Shown: one piece after another, positions 57,998-64,000 of the stretch
Layout of the letters: each line of letters begins with the position of its first letter
How positions within the stretch are numbered: position 1 is the first letter of the stretch
Source: Parvibaculaceae bacterium
GTDB taxonomy: Bacteria; Pseudomonadota; Alphaproteobacteria; Parvibaculales; Parvibaculaceae
Reading direction: 5' to 3'
Length of the DNA: 64,000 nt
Assembly (NCBI GenBank): GCA_029209985.1
Contig: JARGNZ010000011.1
Coordinates: 1 to 64,000 of the forward strand
Position numbers and translations under genes: made by a program
Notes under the pieces: generated by a model
The model's input: the letters and a program-made list of their open reading frames with translations, nothing else
What the model was told of the DNA's origin: nothing
The model's database searches: none

Positions 57998-58096
57998 TTA
58001 GCAGGACGCAGACACAGGCCGACCACCACAAACCCCTAATCGGGTGTTTGCGCAGCGTCGTCGTCGCTGGTCGGTTTTATGTGTCATCATCTTCAT
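57998..58096 (-). CDS. Putative Arg-rich leader peptide upstream of GNAT gene
   Basis: Small ORF of 29-32 codons ending TAA at 57998-58000, with ATGs at 58096, 58090 and 58087. AGGA stands 5 bases ahead of the ATG at 58090. The peptide has QRRRRCANTR followed by LGVCGGRPVSASC; codons CGA-CGA-CGA-CGC are four Arg in a row. The coding stretch overlaps a large hairpin (58019-58074), and another hairpin (CCTGC/GCAGG, 57986-58005) spans its stop. This is the layout of a leader that controls a downstream gene through ribosome stalling. It is about 88 bases ahead of the GNAT start. Confidence 0.5.
   Translation of the reverse strand: MKMMTHKTDQRRRRCANTRLGVCGGRPVSASC
58019..58074. promoter_or_regulatory. 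Large hairpin within the leader ORF
   Basis: CCGACCA (58019-58025) pairs with TGGTCGG (58068-58074), enclosing an inner stem CAAAC-CCC (58029-58036) with GGG-T-GTTTG (58042-58050). On the plus strand it is followed by TTTTAT, so it could also terminate any plus-strand transcript. Whether the active strand is minus (toward GNAT) is an inference from the leader ORF. Confidence 0.45.
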
Positions 58097-58339
58097 CCTA
58101 AAAGGTGCAGGTCGTCAAAACCTTGCAACAAAAAGGGATTATCACGCAGAATAAGGACCGTCCAGCAAAACCGTCAGGCTAGAAGAAGCGCAAAATTTAG
58201 CCCCCAAAGCCATTTGTCCGACATTCCGCCTCCAATGGCATAAAGAAGACTGGCAGAGCCCTTCTCAACCCGGTAGTTTTCTGCCAACGGGAAGCGAACC
58301 TCGCTTCAAACAGACATCCCTTTACGTTAGGAAAATACT
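58097..58339. other. Remainder of GNAT/SDR divergent intergenic region
   Basis: No gene, hairpin or repeat stands out in this 243-base stretch, which should hold the promoter of the SDR gene and that of the GNAT leader. Confidence 0.4.
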
Positions 58340-59254
58340 ATGGGTCTCTTGGACGGCAAAACAGTTCTCATCACTGGCGCTGGGCGCGGCATCGGCGAAG
58401 CCTGTGCCCTCATGGCAGCCGAACACGGCGCCAATGTTGTCGTAAATGATCTCGGTGCCTCCCTGACAGGCGACGATGCGGGGGGCGCGGGTCCTGCCGA
58501 TGACGTTGTTAAAAAGATTAAAGCCGCTGGCGGCAATGCCGTTGCCAACTCAGACAGCGTGTCAGACCGCAAAGGCGTGGACTACATGGTGCAACAAGCC
58601 ATGGACGAATTTGGAGGCCTTGACACCATCATCAACCCAGCCGGGATTCTGCGTGATGGTATGTTCCACAAAATGTCAGAAGACGATTGGGATGCGGTGA
58701 TCGATGTACACTTGAAAGGGTCTTTCAATGTGACACGCGCCGCCATTGAACATTTCCGCGATAAAGAGTCTGGCAACTTTGTGCTCTTCACTTCTACGTC
58801 TGGCTTAATCGGGAACATTGGCCAAGCCAATTATGCCGCCGCCAAAATGGGGATTGCAGGCCTGTCTCGCATTATTGCCATGGAAGGTGAGCGCAGAAAC
58901 ATTCGCTCCAACATCATCGCCCCCTTCGCATGGACCCGCATGATCGCCTCCATCCCGGTAAAAGACGAAGCCGGTGCGCAACGTGTGGAACGGATGAAAA
59001 ATGCCATGCGCCCCGAACAAGTCGCCAATTTGTCCATCGCGCTCTCAGCACCTGAGTGTAAAACCAGTGGCCAAATTTTTGTCGTGCGCGGCAACGAGTT
59101 GGTGTTGTTCAATCAACCACGCCCGGTTAAAAGCGTCGCTCGATTGGAAGGCTGGAACCCGGAGACAATTTTGAGCCATGCCCTTCCTTCCATGGAAGCC
59201 AGCATGACAGACCTTGGCGCCTCAGCTTCTGTCTTTTCTTGGGAACCTATTTAA
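58340..59254 (+). CDS. SDR family oxidoreductase (MFE-2/hydroxyacyl-CoA dehydrogenase-like)
   Basis: 304 residues. TGAGRGIGEACA is the NAD(P) loop; the insert VVVNDLGASLTGDDAGGAGPAD resembles peroxisomal multifunctional enzyme type 2 dehydrogenases; catalytic Ser and Tyr-x3-Lys in STSGLIGNIGQANYAAAKMG. The usual NNAG is NPAG here. The C-terminal extension goes past a typical SDR. Likely acts on 3-hydroxyacyl-CoA, but the MaoC partners are 22 kb away. TAGGA precedes the ATG; a terminator follows. Confidence 0.82.
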   Translation: MGLLDGKTVLITGAGRGIGEACALMAAEHGANVVVNDLGASLTGDDAGGAGPADDVVKKIKAAGGNAVANSDSVSDRKGVDYMVQQAMDEFGGLDTIINPAGILRDGMFHKMSEDDWDAVIDVHLKGSFNVTRAAIEHFRDKESGNFVLFTSTSGLIGNIGQANYAAAKMGIAGLSRIIAMEGERRNIRSNIIAPFAWTRMIASIPVKDEAGAQRVERMKNAMRPEQVANLSIALSAPECKTSGQIFVVRGNELVLFNQPRPVKSVARLEGWNPETILSHALPSMEASMTDLGASASVFSWEPI

Positions 59255-59277
59255 TCCCGTCAGCACACACGACAAAC

Positions 59278-59305
59278 AAAGGCCGCGTCTTCGATGCGGC
59301 CTTTT
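59278..59305. terminator. Terminator between SDR and LysR genes
   Basis: AAAGGCCGC ... GCGGCCTTTT, 9-bp stem with a 9-nt loop and T4. Serves the SDR on the plus strand and, by symmetry, the LysR gene on the minus strand. Confidence 0.82.
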
Positions 59306-59333
59306 GCGTACGCCAATAAGGTACGTGCAGAGA

Positions 59334-60257
59334 TTATTTAAACACACCCAACCAAGGCGCACGGCCCTCTCCGAGCTTTTCCACCATAAAGTCAATGAAA
59401 GCCCGCACCTTGCCGGGCAAATGTCGCCGTGCTCCATAGATCACCTGCAAGGTGAGTTTCGGTGCGGCCTCATACTCAGGTAAAAGCTGCACCAATTGCC
59501 CCGATGCGACATAAGGATAAAGAATAAAGTCTGGCCAATTGGCAATGCCATGCCCCTCTAACAACGGTGCAATCAAAGCTTCCGACGTTGTAGCCGACAA
59601 GCTCCCTGACACGGGGATCACGTGTTCCTGCCCATCCGCTCCAATGAATCGCCAACGGTCAAAATGCGGATCTAAACTATAGCGCAAGCAATTATGCTCC
59701 CGTAGGTCCTCAGGCGTCTTCGGAGCCCCATGCTTTTCTAAATAAGCGGGCGCCGCCACCACATAGCGTTGGATCGGTGCAAGCTGGCGCACAATCAAAC
59801 TTGAATCTTTAAGCTGGCCAATCCGCACCCCCACATCATAGCCCCCGTCGACAAAATCAATACTGTGATCGGTCAAGTCAAGGTCGAGCTTCACATCTGG
59901 ATAACGGGTCATAAATTCAGACAAAAAGGGAGAAAGCTCGTTGATCGCAAAGGTGATCGGCCCGCTCACCCGTAACAATCCGCTCACAGTGCCCGCCGTC
60001 TGGCTTGCAATGGCCTCCACATCGCCGGCAACTTCCAACATGCGCTCTGCCCCCAACAACACCTCTTCGCCCGTAGGTGTAAGGGACAAGCGCCGCGTGG
60101 TGCGGTTGAGCAAACGCACGCCCAGCTCTTCTTCCAAAGCACTAATGTGGCGGCTCACCGCCCCCTTTGACATGCGCAAGTCCTTTGCCGCAGCCGTAAA
60201 GCTCCCGGTGGATACAACACGCTCAAATATCCGCAATAAGTTCAAGTCCATCGCCAT
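59334..60257 (-). CDS. LysR family transcriptional regulator
   Basis: 307 residues. N-terminal HTH: MDLNLLRIFERVVSTGSF and AAKDLRMSKGAVSRHISALEEELGVRLL, then the periplasmic-binding-like effector domain. M1 at 60257 or M3 at 60251. Divergent from wrbA, as is usual for a regulator and its target; CATATT half-sites lie between them. Proposed effector: a quinone or related electrophile, by context only. Confidence 0.9.
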   Translation of the reverse strand: MAMDLNLLRIFERVVSTGSFTAAAKDLRMSKGAVSRHISALEEELGVRLLNRTTRRLSLTPTGEEVLLGAERMLEVAGDVEAIASQTAGTVSGLLRVSGPITFAINELSPFLSEFMTRYPDVKLDLDLTDHSIDFVDGGYDVGVRIGQLKDSSLIVRQLAPIQRYVVAAPAYLEKHGAPKTPEDLREHNCLRYSLDPHFDRWRFIGADGQEHVIPVSGSLSATTSEALIAPLLEGHGIANWPDFILYPYVASGQLVQLLPEYEAAPKLTLQVIYGARRHLPGKVRAFIDFMVEKLGEGRAPWLGVFK

Positions 60258-60301
60258 ATTAGAACCATATACGAAACAATATGTTATTGAAAAGCCATAT
60301 T
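60255..60301. promoter_or_regulatory. Candidate LysR operator half-sites
   Basis: CATATT (60255-60260), its inverse AATATG (60278-60283) and CATATT again (60296-60301), spaced 18-23 bases apart in the LysR/wrbA divergent gap. The first overlaps the LysR start codon. Weak evidence, as the sequence is AT-rich here. Confidence 0.3.
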
Positions 60302-60372
60302 ATCATTATTGTTGGCGCTAATTATATCTACCTCACATCAACGAAACGTAACGCTCAACAGTGAGGCATCCC

Positions 60373-60978
60373 ATGACTACTCCCAAAATTCTCGTTCTTT
60401 ATCACTCTTCCTACGGCCACATCGAAACATTGGCACAAGCCATTGCAGAAGGCGCACGCAGCGCCGATGCGGACGTAACCGTAAAACGCGTGCCCGAAAC
60501 AATGTCAGTTGAACAAATGGCGGGCGCAGGCATGAAGACCGACCAAGCCGCCGACATTGCCACCCCTGAAGAACTTGCCGATTACGACGGTATTCTATTT
60601 GGCACCCCCACGCGCTTCGGCAATATGTCTGGCCAAATGCGTCAATTCCTCGATCAAACAGGGGGTCTGTGGGCGCAAGGAAAATTACAGGGCAAAGTCG
60701 GCTCTGTGTTTGTCTCCAGTGGTTCAGGGGCCGGGAATGAAACCACCATCACGTCCTTCCACACCACCCTTCTGCACCACGGTATGGTCATCTCTGGCGT
60801 GCCTTACGCCATTCCAGAAATGGCCGACACCTCAGAAGTACGCGGCGGCTCCCCTTACGGCGCAGGCACGATTGCAGGCAATGATGGGGCGAGAACAGTA
60901 TCGGACATCGAAAAAAGCATCGCTCATTTTCAAGGCGCCCGCGTGGCACACCTAGCAGGCAAACTAATCGCCTCCTAA
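60373..60978 (+). CDS. wrbA: NAD(P)H:quinone oxidoreductase, WrbA type
   Basis: 201 residues. FMN loop [41 protein letters not shown], and [11 protein letters not shown] are WrbA motifs. It performs two-electron quinone reduction, avoiding semiquinones. The ATG at 60373 has GAGG 6 bases upstream; the GTG at 60361 is less likely. Followed by a glutathionyl-hydroquinone reductase. Confidence 0.94.
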   Translation: MTTPKILVLYHSSYGHIETLAQAIAEGARSADADVTVKRVPETMSVEQMAGAGMKTDQAADIATPEELADYDGILFGTPTRFGNMSGQMRQFLDQTGGLWAQGKLQGKVGSVFVSSGSGAGNETTITSFHTTLLHHGMVISGVPYAIPEMADTSEVRGGSPYGAGTIAGNDGARTVSDIEKSIAHFQGARVAHLAGKLIAS

Positions 60979-61038
60979 CCGCCACAACTCCGCACAGCCC
61001 CTATAGGGCACACGATAGACAGACCGAAAGGAACTTCC

Positions 61039-62004
61039 ATGGGACACTTAGCAAACGGCAAATGGCTTGATGAATGGTACGACACCAAATCAACAGGCGG
61101 AAAATTCGCCCGGACCCAAGCCCAATTTCGTAATTGGGTGACCATGGATGGTTCCCCCGGTCCAACAGGGAGCGGCGGCTTTATCCCCGAAAGCGGCCGC
61201 TACCACCTCTACATCTCTCATGCTTGCCCATGGGCCAACCGCACGGCAATTTTTCGCACCCTCAAGGGACTAGAACCACACATTGGTATCAGTGTCGTCG
61301 ATGCCTATATGGGAGCGGAAGGATGGACCTTTGGCCAAGAAGCAGGCAGCAAGCCCGATAGTTTATTGGGCAAAACCCGCGCTTACGAAATTTATCTCGA
61401 AGCAAACCCAACCTATACAGGCCGCGTGACGGTGCCAATTTTATGGGACACACAGCTTCACACAATCGTCTCCAACGAGAGTGCAGACATCATCCGCATG
61501 TTCAATTCAGCCTTTAATGGGCTTGAGGGAGTAACCGCTGATACAAACTTCTATCCGGCAGAATTGGCCGACGAAATCAACGCCGTCAACGATCCGATCT
61601 ACAACGACATCAACAACGGCGTTTACAAAGCCGGTTTTGCCACCAGCACAGCCGCATACGAAGAAGCCGTCACCGCTCTTTTTGAACGCCTTGATTGGGT
61701 GGAAGAAAAATTGAGCCGCCAGCCTTATCTTGTCGGTGATCGCTTAACGGAAGCTGATTGGCGCTTGTTCACAACTCTCATTCGGTTTGACCCCGTCTAT
61801 GTGGGGCATTTCAAATGCAACATCCGCCGCATCGCAGATTATAAAAACATCTACGCCTATATGAAAAAGCTCTATCAACACCCCGGCGTGGCCAAAACCA
61901 TCAACTTCGATCATATCAAGCGCCACTACTACACCAGCCACAAAACCATCAACCCAACCGGCATTGTGCCCCTTGGCCCTGATTTATCAGACTTAGAGCG
62001 ATAA
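61039..62004 (+). CDS. Glutathionyl-hydroquinone reductase (Xi-class GST)
   Basis: 321 residues. The catalytic Cys63 in SHACPWANRT (CPWA motif) separates this class from Ser/Tyr GSTs. Xi-class GSTs reduce glutathionyl-hydroquinones to hydroquinones. AAAGGAA precedes the ATG. Together with wrbA, 60 bases upstream, and the divergent LysR it makes a quinone-repair unit. Confidence 0.93.
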   Translation: MGHLANGKWLDEWYDTKSTGGKFARTQAQFRNWVTMDGSPGPTGSGGFIPESGRYHLYISHACPWANRTAIFRTLKGLEPHIGISVVDAYMGAEGWTFGQEAGSKPDSLLGKTRAYEIYLEANPTYTGRVTVPILWDTQLHTIVSNESADIIRMFNSAFNGLEGVTADTNFYPAELADEINAVNDPIYNDINNGVYKAGFATSTAAYEEAVTALFERLDWVEEKLSRQPYLVGDRLTEADWRLFTTLIRFDPVYVGHFKCNIRRIADYKNIYAYMKKLYQHPGVAKTINFDHIKRHYYTSHKTINPTGIVPLGPDLSDLER

Positions 62005-62014
62005 GACGGGCTGC

Positions 62015-63011
62015 CTATCCTGCCAAGGACGTAAAGATACGCGGCAAGCCTGTGAACAGGCTGGTGATGTAAAGCGCATAAAAGCTAACAAAAACCAGGC
62101 CTTCCGAGCGAACCATTCTCTTGCCTGTCAACAGCACGGGCAAGAGAACAATGGAGGCCAACAGCATGACCCACACATCATAAGACGCGATTTGAGCCGG
62201 GACATCGACATCAACAATCAAAGAAGTGATGCCAAGAATACCCAAAATATTGACGATATTACTGCCCAAGATATTGCCGATCGCCACATCACCGCGCCCG
62301 CGAACCGCCGCCATAATAGAAACAGCCAGCTCAGGTAAGGACGTGCCGACAGCGACCAAAGACAACCCAATCACAGCCTCCGACACGCCAAATTGCGTGG
62401 CAATGGCAACCGCCCCCTCCACAAGCAAATCAGCGCCGAACACAACACTGGCAATGCCCGCCACCAACAAAGGCAACGTCACAAAATAGCTTTGCGACAT
62501 GCCTTTCAGTTCATCCACCGCTGCCGCACTCTCAGCAATGACGCTGTTTTTAGAGGCCCGCCGACGGTCCACCCAGTAGCTAAAGACAACATAAACCGCT
62601 AACAAAAGCAGGAACAGCGTGCCTTGCGCCGCCGTGATGGCGCCCGTGAGACACACAGCCGCAAAAGCAATGGTCACAGCCAACATGAAAAGGCCGTCGC
62701 GCAAAATCACACTACGCTCAGGATGAAGGGTTTGGATCAGGGCGGTGATGCCCAGCACCAAAAATATATTTGAAATATTACTGCCGACAACACTCCCAAC
62801 CGTAATCCCTGATTCCCCCCCCAAGGGCGGCGGTGATGGCGACAGTAAGCTCTGGTGCACTAGTACCAAAAGCGACAATGGTCAGCCCAATCAAGACCGG
62901 CGACACGTTGAGACGTCCGGCCAAGGCCACAGCAGCGCGCACCAACACTTCACCGCCAACGCATAAAAGCGCCAAGCCCATCAAGACATAAACATACATT
63001 GTCATCATCAC
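62015..63011 (-). pseudogene. Frameshifted second calcium/sodium antiporter
   Basis: Two frames make one CaCA protein of about 331 residues. The N-part runs from 63011 (VLVRAAVALAGRLN, IVAFGTSAPELTVAITAALGG) and the C-part continues SGITVGSVVGSNISNIFLVLG and VGTSLPELAVS to 62015. They meet at a run of eight C (plus strand, 62815-62822); seven would restore the frame. The rest is intact, so this may be a sequencing or assembly error, phase variation at a homopolymer, or recent loss. An intact paralogue lies at 8277-9251. Confidence 0.85.
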
Positions 63012-63137
63012 CCCACACCCTGTCCGGGTTCATCAAATATTACAGCGCACCCACGACACAACGGGGCATAGTCTAATATGGTAGTGAAGAGGCCAATCAC
63101 CAAGGAACAAGTTCACTCCTGCGTGAGTACCGCAAGG

Positions 63138-63605
63138 CTACCAAAATTCCGGAGGCGGAGAACTCGTTAAGACCTCGCGCATCCGCATCAATGTAGAACC
63201 CGTTGTCCCCTCTGGGGCCTCGTCCAAGTGGAAAAATCCAAATTCCGCAATTTCACGGTTTGGGCGCGGTTCCATCTCATAGTCCCGCACCAAATAAAGC
63301 GCGACGTGATCGGATTTATGTTCGCGGAAATTGGCAAAGACACCGATCAAAGGAGCCTCGCCCCGCACCAATACGCCAACCTCCTCATCCAACTCCCGAA
63401 CCATAGCCTCGCGCAAAGTTTCATTTTTATCAACACCGCCACCGGGTAAATACCAGCCGGGAATATAGGTGTGGCGCACCAGTAAAATACGGCCCTCGCC
63501 ATCTTGCACAACGCCCCGCGCCCCTGCCGTAAGCGGGCGTGTGATGCGCCAATAGAGTTGCAGAAAAAAGCGAACTATCGGCCAAATTACGCGTCGCAAC
63601 ATCAT
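63138..63605 (-). CDS. NUDIX hydrolase
   Basis: 155 residues. LVRHTYIPGWYLPGGGVDKNE leads into the NUDIX box GGGVDKNETLREAMVRELDEEVG (in two parts). An N-terminal hydrophobic helix (MLRRVIWPIVRFFLQLYW) is unusual and may be a membrane anchor. Substrate unknown; it differs from the CoA-type member at 48.7 kb. Confidence 0.85.
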   Translation of the reverse strand: MMLRRVIWPIVRFFLQLYWRITRPLTAGARGVVQDGEGRILLVRHTYIPGWYLPGGGVDKNETLREAMVRELDEEVGVLVRGEAPLIGVFANFREHKSDHVALYLVRDYEMEPRPNREIAEFGFFHLDEAPEGTTGSTLMRMREVLTSSPPPEFW

Positions 63606-63739
63606 TTAAGCTCCCTGCTCCTCTAGGTTCAACGGTCTTCTCCTTCATCTTTAGCTAACCATACCGCGTTAAGCTGGCCCTGAGTGCATTTTATCAGTTC
63701 AGAGACAAGAGTCTGGAACAAAGCATCGCCGGGGGGCAC

Positions 63740-64000
63740 ATGTCACAATCAAATGATTTTCAACCTGATCCAAATCAGCTTATCGCGCGAACCGGTGAGG
63801 AAGTTGATTTTCGTGGCCGCCACCTGCAAATATCAGTTGAAACACTCGAATTGGCGCTCACGACAATCACCAAAATTGAGGCATGTTTGAGCGAAATGGC
63901 CGAATCCGTGCTCGACGCGCGCATGGACACCAGCCGAGTGGCCCAACAATTAGCCATTCAAGAAACATATCAATACGAGCGCTATCAAATCGAAACATTA
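63740..64000 (+). CDS. Hypothetical protein, N-terminal part (cut by window edge)
   Basis: The frame is open to the last base: 87 codons from the ATG at 63740, preceded by GGGGGG. The N-terminal 30 residues are polar; then a Glu/Thr/Leu-rich helix with heptad-like spacing (LELALTTITKIEACLSEMAE) suggests a coiled coil. Not recognised. Confidence 0.6.
   Translation, partial: MSQSNDFQPDPNQLIARTGEEVDFRGRHLQISVETLELALTTITKIEACLSEMAESVLDARMDTSRVAQQLAIQETYQYERYQIETL

Noticed and set aside
57995-58039. 14-codon ORF on the plus strand (GRRHRPTTT) ahead of a terminator-like hairpin
   Set aside because: No ribosome-binding site and no plus-strand gene close downstream; the minus-strand leader ORF explains the region better.
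1-64000. tRNA, rRNA, CRISPR, prophage or complete insertion sequence
   Set aside because: I looked for T-loop motifs, regularly spaced repeats, integrases and transposases and found none I could support.

Overview
The window is a contiguous piece of an alphaproteobacterial chromosome of moderate GC content. The evidence is a PetP/PetR-type regulator pair, a three-gene petABC bc1 operon with a Tat-dependent Rieske protein, a MidA-PgeF-Prs-L25-Pth-YchF block, a DUF1285/NUDIX/Cca cluster, a MoxR-DUF58-DUF4159 cluster and a class GN sortase with its LPQTA-tailed substrate. The sortase pair and the GSH/quinone genes suggest a marine or aquatic lineage (Parvibaculales/Rhodospirillales/Rhizobiales-like); the sequence alone does not fix the genus. 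I see no rRNA, tRNA, CRISPR array, prophage or intact insertion sequence. Most content is chromosomal housekeeping, with a few accessory genes and intergenic elements.

Layout. 0-2.4 kb: 3' end of a sortase-substrate gene, its GN sortase and a TetR regulator. 2.4-15.5 kb: PH-like membrane protein, uvrB, a long intergenic stretch with a candidate structured RNA, an HdeA-like periplasmic protein, a Ca/Na antiporter, a FolM-like reductase and folB, uvrC-pgsA-moaD-moaE, and ilvE. 15.6-21.3 kb: MarR/response regulator/histidine kinase operon, a TetR-like gene, proC, a YbjN-like protein and UbiK. 21.5-30.1 kb: lgt-midA-pgeF-lipoprotein-prs, two 155-bp copies of a palindrome-ended repeat, then rplY-pth-ychF. 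30.2-37.5 kb: accessory hydrolases (intracellular GH5, two SxxK serine hydrolases, dienelactone hydrolase), a VOC protein and tandem MaoC dehydratases. 37.5-40.7 kb: a compact operon mtnP-apt-mtnA-class II aldolase. 41.9-44.6 kb: petABC. 45-50 kb: trmL, hemF, ybaK, cca, a DUF6111-like gene, NUDIX and DUF1285. 50.3-57.3 kb: MoxR ATPase, DUF58, DUF4159 and a VWA/glutamine-amidotransferase-like membrane protein. 57.3-64 kb: GNAT with an Arg-rich leader ORF, an SDR, LysR/WrbA/glutathionyl-hydroquinone reductase, a frame-broken second Ca/Na antiporter, NUDIX and an open-ended hypothetical.

How genes work together. The mtnP-apt-mtnA-aldolase operon has the composition expected of a 5'-deoxyadenosine/methylthioadenosine salvage route ending in an aldolase (DHAP shunt) rather than the oxygen-dependent methionine salvage pathway, with Apt recovering the adenine. 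The MarR/response regulator pair resembles the PetP/PetR proteins that accompany petABC in Rhodobacter, but here the two sets lie about 26 kb apart. LysR, WrbA and glutathionyl-hydroquinone reductase form a plausible quinone-detoxification module.

Most worth a second look: the four-gene shunt operon; the leader ORF with four consecutive Arg codons and nested hairpins upstream of the GNAT gene; the multi-hairpin intergenic RNA candidate at about 5.7-5.9 kb; the G8-tract frameshift in the second antiporter; the repeat pair whose ends show compensatory base changes; and the overlapping inverted repeats between petA and trmL.
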